NCBI GenBank assembly: GCA_000733415.1
Contig: KL662191.1
Span: 17,931-60,662, forward strand
Length of the DNA: 42,732 bases
Direction of reading: 5' to 3'
From: [Leptolyngbya] sp. JSC-1
Lineage (GTDB): Bacteria > Cyanobacteriota > Cyanobacteriia > Elainellales > Elainellaceae
Positions 9,031 to 17,178 of this stretch are shown in pieces. The translations under genes were made by a program, and so were the position numbers. The notes under the pieces are model-generated. The model was not told where the DNA came from. It was given only the letters and a program-made list of their open reading frames with translations, and made no database searches. Position 1 is the first letter of the stretch. Each line of letters begins with the position of its first letter.

Positions 9031-10217
9031 GTTCAGTTCCCACAAGTCATACTGATTCTCCTGGAATCAGAGGTACAATTCTGATTGTTGACGATACGCC
9101 TAACAATTTGCGCTTGCTTTCTTCGATGCTGACCAAACAGGGTTATGAGGTCCGCAGCGCGATCAGTGGCTCGGTTGCATTGATGGCCGTCCGCACCGTA
9201 CCACTCGATTTGATTTTGTTGGATATCAACATGCCGAAAATGAACGGCTACGAGGTTTGTCAACAGCTCAAAGCCGACGAACAAACTCGCGATATTCCAG
9301 TCATTTTTTTGAGTGCGTTGGGTGAACCATTGGATAAAGTGCAAGCCTTTCAGGTCGGCGGCGTAGATTACATCACTAAACCGTTTCAGGTCGAGGAGGT
9401 GTTGGCTCGCGTCGAAAATCATTTAATGTTGCGCCGGATGCAGATTGAATTGCAGCAAGCGAAGGCCGATGCATTGAGAGCACTCGCCCAAGAGCAGGAG
9501 CTGAACCGTCTCAAGTCAGAATTTGTGGCAATGATTTCCCATGACTTTCGCACGCCTTTGACGAGCATCCAAGGCTTTGCCGAACTCTTGCACTACGGAG
9601 GGGACACTCTAACGGCTGAGATGCAGGAGCGCTATTTCGACAAAATCAACGCTGCTGTCGAGCATATGCTGTATTTGCTAGATGAGGTGCTGATGATTGG
9701 CCGGATCGAGTCTGGAACTACCCAGTGCCAGCCGGTCCCGCTGGATCTAGAGAAATTCTGTCGGGAAATCTACAAGTCCTTAGAATTGAGTGCCCATCAT
9801 CAGTACAAAATTCAATTTAGCTATACAGGTGATTGTAAGCAGGTGAATATCGATCAAGTATTGCTAAATCGAATTTTAACGAACCTATTGTCAAACGCGA
9901 TCAAGTATTCTCCGGAGCATAGTCAAATCGACTTCAATGTTTATTGTGACACCAGAAACGCCGTATTTGAAATTAAGGATGAAGGAATTGGCATTCCTTT
10001 AGAGAACCAACAGCAGTTGTTCAAAACATTTTATCGCTGCAATAATGTTGGACAAATTAAAGGAACAGGCTTAGGATTGGCAGTTGTAAAACGCTGTGTG
10101 GATGCCCATCAAGGCCAGATTCAGCTAGAAAGCCAAGAAGGAGTGGGAACCACCGTTAGGGTACAGCTGCCCATAGAAATGAACAATGCCGTATATGAAT
10201 TGCAAAACGTGACGTAA
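9027..10217 (+). CDS. Hybrid histidine kinase, REC-HisKA-HATPase
   Basis: A 396-residue protein with an intact N-terminal receiver (ILIVDDTPNN; acceptor Asp66 in LILLDINMPKMNG; ITKPFQVEEV), a short coiled-coil linker (about 130-165), HisKA with His172 in the SHDFRTPL variant of the H box, and HATPase_c with LLSNAIKYSPE, DEGIGIP and GTGLGLAVVKRC. Its ATG overlaps the stop of the multi-sensor kinase (ATGA), which indicates translational coupling and probably a shared pathway. Its receiver resembles the degenerate receiver of that neighbour in sequence but keeps every catalytic residue. A plausible model is that the large kinase senses several inputs and signals through this receiver; this is inference. 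No output domain is present. Confidence 0.9.
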   Translation: MSSVPTSHTDSPGIRGTILIVDDTPNNLRLLSSMLTKQGYEVRSAISGSVALMAVRTVPLDLILLDINMPKMNGYEVCQQLKADEQTRDIPVIFLSALGEPLDKVQAFQVGGVDYITKPFQVEEVLARVENHLMLRRMQIELQQAKADALRALAQEQELNRLKSEFVAMISHDFRTPLTSIQGFAELLHYGGDTLTAEMQERYFDKINAAVEHMLYLLDEVLMIGRIESGTTQCQPVPLDLEKFCREIYKSLELSAHHQYKIQFSYTGDCKQVNIDQVLLNRILTNLLSNAIKYSPEHSQIDFNVYCDTRNAVFEIKDEGIGIPLENQQQLFKTFYRCNNVGQIKGTGLGLAVVKRCVDAHQGQIQLESQEGVGTTVRVQLPIEMNNAVYELQNVT

Positions 10218-10236
10218 TCACCTGCGATTGCGCCTG

Positions 10237-11445
10237 CTATCGCAATCCCTGTGCCTGAGCATAGCTAAACGGTGACTTAATCCAGTCATTTTCTTGAAAG
10301 CGGCTGTAGCGGAACAGGTTGAGCATTTCCACCTGGTCATTCACGCGTCCCAGAATCAAGCGGCTAACCAGATCGCCGATGATAGGACTGAGTTTATAGC
10401 CGTGACCGCTAAAACCAACTGCACAGTAGAGGCCGGGTGCATAGTCCAAGCGATCGATGATTGGCTGGTAGTCGGGAGTAACGCCCCAAATGCCAGAATA
10501 GGTCTCCACCACGGGTACAGTAGCTAGTCTCGGACAACGGCGAATCAACTTGCGATGCAGTTCTTCGCAGATGTGGGGAAAAAGCTGGCCCTGAAAATCT
10601 TCCGCGTTCTGAAGCGCAAACTGAGCGTGGTACTTGGGATCCGAGTTACCGATGCGGGTATAGGCTTGCTCGCCATCCGAACGAATATAGCAAAGATTGA
10701 TCAAATCGGAAATCACCGGATGAAAGGCTGCCAACTCAGCCGGACGTTCCACCACCACTACATGTTCTACAATCGGCGTCACCGGAAACTCCAGCCCTAG
10801 ATGGGCAGCAAACTGACGCGCCCAAGGCCCAACACAATCCACTACGGTGCGGGTTTTGATTTCGCCGTTTGGCGTTACTACCGCCTCGACTCGGCCTTCT
10901 ACATCCAGCTTGATTTCTAGCACCGGCGTTTGGGTCCACACCTCAGCGCCCAGATCCATCGCACGCTTTGCCAAAGCTACCGTCGTTTTAGGCGGGCTGC
11001 CATAGCCAGAATTGGGTTCGTAGGCCACGGCTGCCACATCGCTTAAATCCAGCAACTCACCACAAACCGCCTTAACCTGCTGAGCATCGGTAAGCTGCAC
11101 CTCAATGCCCATTTGCTGATGCATTTGCACCACCTGGGTCAGGGTTGCCACATCGGCTTCACCCACCAAAACAAAATAGCCACACGGATTAAAGCCAGCG
11201 TCGTAACCGCCAAACCGTTCAGCAAACTGGTGAAACAACTTTTGGGACTGCTGCGCTAGCTTAGCCAAAACCGGATGGGTATAGTGGGTACGAATAATGC
11301 CGATTCCTTTCCCCGAAGCACCATTTGCCAGCTCTTTTTGCTCTAGCAAGATGACTTTTCCCACTCCTTTCTCTGCCAAATGCAGGGCAATTGATGCCCC
11401 AATGCACCCGCCACCCACAACGACAATATCTGCTGTTTCTGTCAT
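10237..11445 (-). CDS. FAD-dependent amine/amino-acid oxidoreductase, SoxB/MgdA-like
   Basis: A 402-residue protein of the DAO family (D-amino-acid, sarcosine and dimethylglycine oxidases). The N-terminal dinucleotide-binding motif is IVVVGGGCIGASIALHLAEKG, followed by an acidic residue (LLEQ) and then GKGIGIIRTHY, which resembles the flavin-attachment region of the sarcosine oxidase beta subunit. The C-terminal half has the GIWGVTPDYQPIIDR and GFSGHGYKLSP segments typical of the family. It oxidises a C-N bond of a primary or N-methylated amino acid, probably passing the C1 unit to THF through the GcvT-domain protein at 19164. It is the last gene of the operon that starts with the dioxygenase at 14804, 129 bases after the ligase gene. 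In the proposed pathway it would be the N-methylglutamate dehydrogenase flavin subunit. The exact substrate cannot be read from sequence. Confidence 0.82.
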   Translation of the reverse strand: MTETADIVVVGGGCIGASIALHLAEKGVGKVILLEQKELANGASGKGIGIIRTHYTHPVLAKLAQQSQKLFHQFAERFGGYDAGFNPCGYFVLVGEADVATLTQVVQMHQQMGIEVQLTDAQQVKAVCGELLDLSDVAAVAYEPNSGYGSPPKTTVALAKRAMDLGAEVWTQTPVLEIKLDVEGRVEAVVTPNGEIKTRTVVDCVGPWARQFAAHLGLEFPVTPIVEHVVVVERPAELAAFHPVISDLINLCYIRSDGEQAYTRIGNSDPKYHAQFALQNAEDFQGQLFPHICEELHRKLIRRCPRLATVPVVETYSGIWGVTPDYQPIIDRLDYAPGLYCAVGFSGHGYKLSPIIGDLVSRLILGRVNDQVEMLNLFRYSRFQENDWIKSPFSYAQAQGLR

Positions 11446-11574
11446 TGATCCATATCACGCTACTGAACGGTATTCATATCATTGGTGCTGTACGCAGGTT
11501 CTCTGGCTCTCTAAATCCCCCACTTATGGGGAACTTTGAGCATCAGAAAAGGGGACTATATAACATCTCTAATA

Positions 11575-13083
11575 TTACGGTAGACAATCTAGATACATCT
11601 CCACATCCCAATTGCTGGTGGTTGACAAAAACTTTTCCCATTCGTCTCGTTTGTACCAGTGATAAAGCGGATACATTTCTCCCGGCATCGCTGAGCGAAT
11701 TACTTCATCTTCCGCTAGTCGTTCTAGTGCTTCTCCCAGCGACATCGGTAATTTCTTCACCTGTTTACCGGCTTCCATCGCTTCATAGAGATTACGATGT
11801 TCGGGTTCACCCGGATCGAGAGTGCGTTTAATGCCGTCATCAAACGCTTTCAGCAGCGCAGCGGCCATCAGGTAGGGATTCACCATCGAGTCTACAGCCC
11901 GATACTCGAACCGTCCTGGTGCCGAAACCCGCAAACCGCAAGTGCGATTTTGGAAGCCCCAGTCGGCATACACGGGTGCCCAGAGGCCCGTATCCCAGAG
12001 GCGACGGTAGGAATTCACCGTAGAAGCGCCGATCGCCGTCAGTGCCGGCAAATGTTCAATCACGCCGCCGATGCACTGCAACCCCATCGGACCAGGTTTG
12101 GTTTTATGCTGTTCCGGCACCGGCAGAAATGTATTTTCGCCACCTTTGTTGTAGGTAAACACTCCAGCCAAACCGGGCAGTGAATCAAACCCAAAGGACT
12201 TGATCGTTTCGTCGCCACCCCGCCAAAGCGACAGATTATGGTGACAGCCCGACGCGGACACACCCATAAACGGCTTCGACATAAAGCAGGCAATCAGGTT
12301 GAACTCACGTGCGACTTGAGCACAAATTTGCCGATAGGTAGTCAAGCGATCGCAGGTGCGCAGAGCATCATCGAAGGTGAAATTCAGCTCTAGCTGACCG
12401 GGGGCATCTTCGTGATCGCCTTGAATCATGTCCAGACCCATTGCCTTCGAGTATTCAATGACCCGCAAGAAGACAGGACGCAGTTCCTCAAACTGGTCAA
12501 TGTGGTAGCAGTTGGGTTTAGTGACACCTCCAGCGGGCTGACCGTCTGGGCCTTTTTTCAGCCACATCATTTCCGGTTCGCAACCGTGCCGCAGTTGCAG
12601 GCCGTGTTCCTGTTGAAACTGGGCGTGGATGCGTCTCAGGTTACCGCGACAGTCTGCTGTCAGGTAGGACCCCGGTTCGGTCGGCTCTTCTCGGTTGCGA
12701 AAACAGGTACAAAACACCCGCGCCACGCGCCGATCCCAAGGCAGTTGGCAGAAGGTTTCTGGATCGGGAATCGCAACTAGTTCTGACGCTTCGGGACCAT
12801 AGCCAATGTAGTTGCGGTAGCGGTCAACATACAGATTCGCCATCGAACCATAGACAAGCTGAATACCCCGATCAGCAATGGTTTCCCAGTGATCTGACGG
12901 TACGCCTTTGCCGACAATCCGACCCGTAACCGAAACAAACTGATAGTAAATATATTGAATGCCTAATTCATCGATTTTTTCGCGTACCTGTTTGACCAAA
13001 TCAGCCCGATGCTCCGCCGCGACATAGGCTTCTAAATCAGTCAGAGCTTGAGCTGTGTCAGCTTTCACTAGAACTTCAGTCAC
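11575..13083 (-). CDS. Glutamine synthetase-family ligase (GlnT / gamma-glutamylmethylamide synthetase type)
   Basis: A 502-residue ATP-dependent glutamate-amine ligase. The GS fold is clear: the Glu in HGCEPEMM, GDHEDAPGQLELNF (the E-x-GPGQ-x-E site), CFMSKPFMGVSASGCHHN (KPF and the catalytic His), NSYRRLWD, NRTCGLRV, and FEYRAVDSMVNPYL near the C terminus. The adenylylation-loop tyrosine of GSI-beta enzymes is not apparent. It is about 50 residues longer than typical GMAS/GlnT proteins and departs from housekeeping GlnA, so I infer a special amine acceptor such as methylamine. The start is GTG 13083 with a strong GGAGGAG site six bases upstream. It follows the solute-binding protein gene by 41 bases. 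My impression that its closest relatives are actinobacterial is from memory and unverified. Confidence 0.85.
   Translation of the reverse strand: MTEVLVKADTAQALTDLEAYVAAEHRADLVKQVREKIDELGIQYIYYQFVSVTGRIVGKGVPSDHWETIADRGIQLVYGSMANLYVDRYRNYIGYGPEASELVAIPDPETFCQLPWDRRVARVFCTCFRNREEPTEPGSYLTADCRGNLRRIHAQFQQEHGLQLRHGCEPEMMWLKKGPDGQPAGGVTKPNCYHIDQFEELRPVFLRVIEYSKAMGLDMIQGDHEDAPGQLELNFTFDDALRTCDRLTTYRQICAQVAREFNLIACFMSKPFMGVSASGCHHNLSLWRGGDETIKSFGFDSLPGLAGVFTYNKGGENTFLPVPEQHKTKPGPMGLQCIGGVIEHLPALTAIGASTVNSYRRLWDTGLWAPVYADWGFQNRTCGLRVSAPGRFEYRAVDSMVNPYLMAAALLKAFDDGIKRTLDPGEPEHRNLYEAMEAGKQVKKLPMSLGEALERLAEDEVIRSAMPGEMYPLYHWYKRDEWEKFLSTTSNWDVEMYLDCLP
12346..12353. repeat. HIP1 octamer
   Basis: GCGATCGC, the highly iterated palindrome of many cyanobacterial genomes, inside the glutamine synthetase-like gene. 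A second copy lies at 24519-24526. Confidence 0.9.
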
Positions 13084-13124
13084 TGTGCTCCTCCAGTATT
13101 AATAATTTGCAATTTTGAATTTAG

Positions 13125-13850
13125 CTATCGCAGGGGGAATGGTTTCCAGGGAATCCAGTGGGACCAGAGTTGCAGTAACGTACCATCCGCGATCAAATCC
13201 GATAAAGTGGCGTTGAGGGCATCAACTAACTCAGGCTGACCTGGACAAACCGCAATGCCAAAGGGAACTTGAGTTGGAACGCTGAAGGCAATTTTTAAGC
13301 GGGGGTCTTCCTCAGCAGCAACCAATAGCACTAGTTCATCGTCAACTAGGGCATCAATTTCGCCGGTTCGCAGTGCCTGCAACATCTCTGGCAGAACGTT
13401 GTCGCTGCCTGGAAACGGCACAATTTGGGCGTCAGCAAAACTGGCTGCCAGCGCTAAATTCGTACTGTCGGCTAGTCCCCCCACGCGCAGTCCGGCTAAT
13501 TCGGCTGGTGAACTGGCGGTACTCTCGACCCTAACTAACACCGCTTCATCAAAATAGCCATAGGGACGGGTAAAATTGGCCCAGGTTTGGCGTTCTGGTG
13601 TGATGGCTTGGTTGAACCAGACGAGATCGTATTTCCCGGTTTGCAGACTGGGGTAAAACTTTGCCATTGGCAAATTATGCCAAACGGGATTCAATCCCAA
13701 CCGTTGACAAACTGCCCTTGCCACATCCGGCTCATAGCCCAGGTGCAGCCCATCAACCACATAGCTCATGGGACGGGCGTCAAAATCACTGGCAACAATA
13801 TTTAGGGTGCCGGGTATGACAGTTTTAATGGGAGGAGAGAGGAGATCCAT
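13125..13850 (-). CDS. Family-3 solute-binding-like protein without signal peptide
   Basis: A 241-residue protein with the amino-acid ABC-transporter binding fold (SBP_bac_3). It contains GYEPDVARAVCQRLGL near the start (the usual GFDVDLAxAIAxxLG), a PSLQTGKYDLVWFNQAITPER segment (the usual LxxGxxDxxxxxxTxTxER), and LRVGGLADSTN and QALRTGEIDALVDD at the usual places. The frame starts at ATG 13850 with only about 18 residues before the first beta strand and no hydrophobic leader. An upstream in-frame stop (TAA, about 30 bases before the ATG region) rules out a longer start. No permease or ATPase gene is nearby. It may therefore be a cytosolic ligand-binding or sensor protein, or a related enzyme of the same fold. 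It sits in the operon between the dioxygenase (42-base gap) and the ligase (41-base gap). Confidence 0.75.
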   Translation of the reverse strand: MDLLSPPIKTVIPGTLNIVASDFDARPMSYVVDGLHLGYEPDVARAVCQRLGLNPVWHNLPMAKFYPSLQTGKYDLVWFNQAITPERQTWANFTRPYGYFDEAVLVRVESTASSPAELAGLRVGGLADSTNLALAASFADAQIVPFPGSDNVLPEMLQALRTGEIDALVDDELVLLVAAEEDPRLKIAFSVPTQVPFGIAVCPGQPELVDALNATLSDLIADGTLLQLWSHWIPWKPFPLR

Positions 13851-13892
13851 GATTAAGTTTGTACAGATTCTATTGGCACATTGCTCTATCGC

Positions 13893-14804
13893 TTATACAC
13901 TTACTGTTTCTCTACTCGTATCAACGTTTGCATCAACCAAGGCGTCCTGACAATAGTCACTTAGAAACGGGGTGCGATATCCGTCTTGTGTCCAGAGAAT
14001 AGGGAAAAAGCTTTCATCCATTGTGGTTTCACCAATGCGCTTGTAGCGTCCGTAGATGTATCCTACGTTGGTGGAGCAAAACTGGGCATCGGCAGACAAG
14101 GTGTGAATGCCAATACTGCGGCGAACTTTATCGGAGTAGGTATTTTTGCCGGAGCCGTGCCACATCCAGCCGTGATGAAACACGCAGCCGCCGGCTGGAA
14201 TCTCGACTTGCACAATTTCTGGTGCCTCAATGCCTGCCTGTTGCGCGGCTTGTCGCATGGTAGAGCGATACTCTTGAGCAGGGGCATGAAACTCACCGAT
14301 CTCTGTTACTAATCCCCAGCGATGGGAACCGCGCACATACTCGATCGTACCCGCATTGGCACTCGTATCGTCTAAGGCAAGCCAACAGGTAACCATTTCG
14401 GGCGGGTCGATGTAGCTAATGTAGGTGGCATCTTGATGCAGCGCTACTTCTTTGCCGCCGGGAGGTTTGAACCAAAGGCTGTCCTGGCCAATTCTGGCTC
14501 CCCGCCATCCGCCTAACAAGGCGCTAATCCGGCCAATTTCAGCTGAAAGTACCACGCTCGCCATCCGGCGGTCGCATTTCCAGACGTTGCACATTTCTCG
14601 CGTCACGTCCAACAAGCTCAAACCCGGTCGCCAGTACCATTCATCGGGATAGATGCCCGTCTCGAACTGGCCAGCAAACAGAGGATCAATCCTGTCTACC
14701 AACCGAGCCACCAAAGCAGCATCAATCAATTTTTCAAAGACTAAAAATCCGTCCTGACGAAATTGCTCGATCTGAGCATCTGTGAGTTGAATTGGCGACA
14801 TCAT
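13893..14804 (-). CDS. Phytanoyl-CoA dioxygenase-family Fe(II)/2-oxoglutarate oxygenase
   Basis: A 303-residue PhyH-family oxygenase. The iron-binding facial triad is visible as His123 and Asp125 (ALHQDATY) and the distal His216 (HHGWMWHGSGKN). An Arg in the KVRRSIGIH segment (228/229) is the likely 2-oxoglutarate ligand. Such enzymes hydroxylate small molecules; relatives act on ectoine, phosphonates and methylated amines as well as fatty acyl-CoA. It is the first gene of the minus-strand operon, so it may start the catabolism of the compound handled by the ligase, oxidase and GcvT proteins; the substrate is unknown. The promoter, about 225 bases upstream, has an exact NtcA box and a palindromic operator over its -10 element. 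Confidence 0.85.
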   Translation of the reverse strand: MMSPIQLTDAQIEQFRQDGFLVFEKLIDAALVARLVDRIDPLFAGQFETGIYPDEWYWRPGLSLLDVTREMCNVWKCDRRMASVVLSAEIGRISALLGGWRGARIGQDSLWFKPPGGKEVALHQDATYISYIDPPEMVTCWLALDDTSANAGTIEYVRGSHRWGLVTEIGEFHAPAQEYRSTMRQAAQQAGIEAPEIVQVEIPAGGCVFHHGWMWHGSGKNTYSDKVRRSIGIHTLSADAQFCSTNVGYIYGRYKRIGETTMDESFFPILWTQDGYRTPFLSDYCQDALVDANVDTSRETVSV

Positions 14805-15029
14805 AGTTCGGCTGAAGCACTGTATTTATAACGTTTAACTTCCCTGCCAATCTTCTTAAAAGAATGCTTAAATCTAGCGGCTCTAGAGGCGTTGAGATAG
14901 CCTGCCGTCAGGCATAGCGGCTTCTCGTAGAGCGACCGCAATGCAGAGACAAGATTCACCTAGTAGTAATCCTATTGGGCGTACAAACGTCTCAACTGCA
15001 GCAGGCAAGCTAATTCTGAATCTGTTCTG
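14805..15029 (-). other. Long 5' leader of the dioxygenase operon
   Basis: If transcription starts just downstream of the -10 box at 15037-15042, the mRNA carries about 225 untranslated bases. The segment includes GCCTG/CAGGC (about 14899-14912), which can form a small hairpin, and GC-rich palindromic text of the kind found in dispersed cyanobacterial repeats. I recognise no known riboswitch. Confidence 0.4.
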
Positions 15030-15045
15030 ACTTGTTATAATAACT
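15030..15045 (-). promoter_or_regulatory. 16-bp palindromic operator 1, overlapping the -10 box of the dioxygenase operon
   Basis: Read on the minus strand the site is AGTTATTATAACAAGT. It matches 14 of 16 positions of the palindrome ACTTGTTATAACAAGT shared with sites at 17212 and 22649. The symmetry and ACT-GT...AC-AGT frame resemble the DasR/NagR operators of HutC-subfamily GntR regulators, and a GntR/UTRA gene lies in the cluster. The -10 hexamer TATTAT is inside it, so a bound protein would block RNA polymerase. Confidence 0.75.
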
Positions 15046-15078
15046 CGAGCTAAAGCAGAAAAATGTATCTGGAACTAC
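15037..15078 (-). promoter_or_regulatory. Canonical NtcA-activated promoter of the dioxygenase operon
   Basis: The minus strand carries GTAGTTCCAGATAC (15078-15065), an exact GTAN8TAC NtcA box. It is followed by exactly 22 bases and then TATTAT (15042-15037), which fits the cyanobacterial -10 consensus TAN3T. This is the textbook class II NtcA promoter spacing (22-24). Expression is expected when nitrogen is limiting. Confidence 0.8.
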
Positions 15079-15105
15079 GGAGACATTACCAATAAAAATA
15101 CCAAT

Positions 15106-15132
15106 AAAAAAGGGAAAGCAATTGCTTTCCCC
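15106..15132 (-). terminator. Rho-independent terminator of the amt operon
   Basis: A perfect 20-bp palindrome, GGGAAAGCAATTGCTTTCCC (15112-15131), is followed on the minus strand by TTTTTT. It sits 27 bases after the stop of the small membrane-protein gene and would separate amt transcription from the dioxygenase promoter. Confidence 0.88.
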
Positions 15133-15158
15133 AATGGACGTTTAGCTGTCAAGGAGAT

Positions 15159-15563
15159 TCACCTAGAACGATAACGACTGGAAAACCGAGATGAACGTTT
15201 TGCAGAACGATGGCGCGATTTGAATGCTTTAGCTCCAACGCCAATCATGCCGATTAAGGCCAAAGGACGCAGTGATAGCTCCGATGTGGGTTGCCGTCGA
15301 GCGGTCTCGGGCATTTGCTTTGGAGACTGAGAATGGGACAAGCCAGCTAGGGAAAGGGCACCGGCCAGAATAATTGCCCCTAATGCTGCTGGGCTTTTTG
15401 CCGCCGAATCTTGCTTCATCGCATAGGACATGTAAATGAAGTACAGCAAGATCAGTGCAGTCAAGCTAATTAAGAACCCAATCATGGCCGAATTATTAGC
15501 AAAAGTGTAGATTGGGCCTTCTGCTTCGCTAAATTCTTGAAAGGTTTTAAACGGACTGGACAT
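15159..15563 (-). CDS. Small two-segment membrane protein downstream of amt
   Basis: A 134-residue protein that I do not recognise. There is a hydrophobic segment at about residues 26-49 (AMIGFLISLTALILLYFIYMSY) and a second at about 60-76 (ALGAIILAGALSLAGLS), then a hydrophilic stretch and a basic, Arg/Ser-rich C terminus (RHRSAKRSSRFSSRYRSR). The ATG at 15563 is preceded by GGGAGATA, which overlaps the amt stop codon, so translation is coupled to amt. The terminator at 15112-15131 closes the operon. It could be an accessory or regulatory partner of the Amt channel. This is an inference from position only. Confidence 0.75.
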   Translation of the reverse strand: MSSPFKTFQEFSEAEGPIYTFANNSAMIGFLISLTALILLYFIYMSYAMKQDSAAKSPAALGAIILAGALSLAGLSHSQSPKQMPETARRQPTSELSLRPLALIGMIGVGAKAFKSRHRSAKRSSRFSSRYRSR

Positions 15564-15574
15564 ATCCTATCTCC

Positions 15575-16978
15575 CTATTCAGTTGCTAGTTCAGTCGAAC
15601 TCATTGGTGTAGTTGCGGTCGCTGGCTTCGTCTGGGTCACGAACGTCATCGTGGCGTATTCGGGATAGCCTTCCACCCCTAAATCAGCAAGATCCAACCC
15701 TTCGATCTCTTCCTGACGCGACACTCGCAGTAGGTTCAGCTTCTTCAGCACCCAGCTCGTGCCATAACCCGGAATGAATCCCAGCAGCACAATGCAGACC
15801 AACGCTCCCAGAATTTGACCAAACAGATTGATCGAGGGAACGCTCTCCCCCTGGGGGAACCCAGCCGCTGCAATTCCGACCACCACACAGCCAAACAACC
15901 CACAGAATCCATGCACCCCGACAGCCCCCACCGCATCATCAATACCCATTCGCTCGATCATTAGAGCAACTTTGGGCATGAGATAGGCACCAATAAAGGC
16001 GATCACAATCGCGAGAGCCGGATGGTAGACATCCATGCCACCGCCCGCAGAAATGATTCCGGCTAGACCACCAGAAATGGTGAAGAACGGATCGGCCTTT
16101 GAGGAAATGTAGGCAGCAACTAATCCAGATGCTAATGCTAGCGTAGTCGTTACCCCAATCGAAGCGAGAGTCATGGGAGTACCGTAAATAGTTGTCTCTT
16201 TCTCATAGCCAGGTAGAAAGATCATGCAGGCGGCCAAGAACGCATAAAAGCCAACAAAGATCAGCATCAGCCCTACCATTGTCAAAGGTAGATTATGGGG
16301 TAGGATTGGCCTCGGCTTGCCGTTTTCATCAAACTTACCAATGCGGGGACCTAAGTTCAGCAGCACTCCTAGTGTAAAAAATCCCGACACGCCATGCACC
16401 ACAGCCGCACAGCCAAAATCGTGATAACCAAACTGCGTAAACAGCCAACCAAACGCACTCCATCCCCAAGCGGCAGCAACCACCCAGGTGAAACTACCCA
16501 ACACAATCGACATGATCAGGTAAGCGCCGATCTTGACCCGCTCGATCAAGGCCCCGGAAAGAATGGAAGCCGTTGTCATGGCGAATAGGGCAAAGGCAAA
16601 CCAAAATACACCCGTCAAGTGATCAGCCGTGTTGGGGCCAAGGGCTGGCGACCATGGGTAGGACGCCTCTACATAGGGCATGGCCGCCTTGACGGTTTCA
16701 TTCACCTCAGGATTGGTCCAGGGTCCTAGAATGCCGCCTGTGAGGGGAAATAGCGGGAAGGCATTGTAGACCCACCAACCAAAGAGGAAAAAGGCCAACC
16801 CCACGCTAGCAAGCGTCATCAGGTTTTTGACCATCGTAGCGAGGACATTTTTGGTGCGAGAAGCACCGCCTTCGTATGCGAGGAAGCCGGCATGAATCAG
16901 CAGCATGAATACAGCAGCCCAATAGTAAAAGGACTCTGATGCAAACGTTCCAAGGAATTCTTGCGCTTCAGGAGACAT
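15575..16978 (-). CDS. Ammonium transporter family (Amt) protein
   Basis: A 467-residue inner-membrane protein with the Amt/Mep fold of about eleven transmembrane helices. The pore twin histidines are His195 (AAVVHGVSGF) and His356 (GAVGVHGFCG). The region usually written DFAGG before the first His reads DFGCA, and the N-terminal helix contains FYYWAAVFMLLIHAGFLAYEGG, so it belongs to a divergent Amt branch rather than the housekeeping Amt1. Amt channels conduct ammonium and many also methylammonium. In this cluster I infer uptake or recapture of ammonium or methylammonium for the ligase at 11575. The C-terminal tail (about 430-467) is cytoplasmic and Thr/Pro rich. A promoter with an NtcA-like box and operator 2 lies about 220 bases upstream. 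Confidence 0.9.
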   Translation of the reverse strand: MSPEAQEFLGTFASESFYYWAAVFMLLIHAGFLAYEGGASRTKNVLATMVKNLMTLASVGLAFFLFGWWVYNAFPLFPLTGGILGPWTNPEVNETVKAAMPYVEASYPWSPALGPNTADHLTGVFWFAFALFAMTTASILSGALIERVKIGAYLIMSIVLGSFTWVVAAAWGWSAFGWLFTQFGYHDFGCAAVVHGVSGFFTLGVLLNLGPRIGKFDENGKPRPILPHNLPLTMVGLMLIFVGFYAFLAACMIFLPGYEKETTIYGTPMTLASIGVTTTLALASGLVAAYISSKADPFFTISGGLAGIISAGGGMDVYHPALAIVIAFIGAYLMPKVALMIERMGIDDAVGAVGVHGFCGLFGCVVVGIAAAGFPQGESVPSINLFGQILGALVCIVLLGFIPGYGTSWVLKKLNLLRVSRQEEIEGLDLADLGVEGYPEYATMTFVTQTKPATATTPMSSTELATE

Positions 16979-17178
16979 AATTTACGGCGATAAAACGGTA
17001 GTTAAATGGCGCTGAAAGGGCCGAAAGATAGGTGAGAAGAGGGAAAGTACGTCAAAGGGGAAATGAGAGGAAGATCAACAACGCACCCACTCCCTGTTCG
17101 TCAACTGGATAGGGATACAATAATCAACCTCCACTGCATACAGCTTTCAAGAAGAAGCAATAATAGGAAAGCAATAGT

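Noticed and set aside
10223..10244. TGCGAT/ATCGCA inverted repeat as a terminator between the kinase and oxidase genes
   Set aside because: The stem is only six base pairs with no T tract and overlaps the oxidase stop codon; too weak to call.
11391..11831. A 146-codon plus-strand frame across the oxidase/ligase junction
   Set aside because: It is antisense to the well-supported ligase gene and has no protein-like features.
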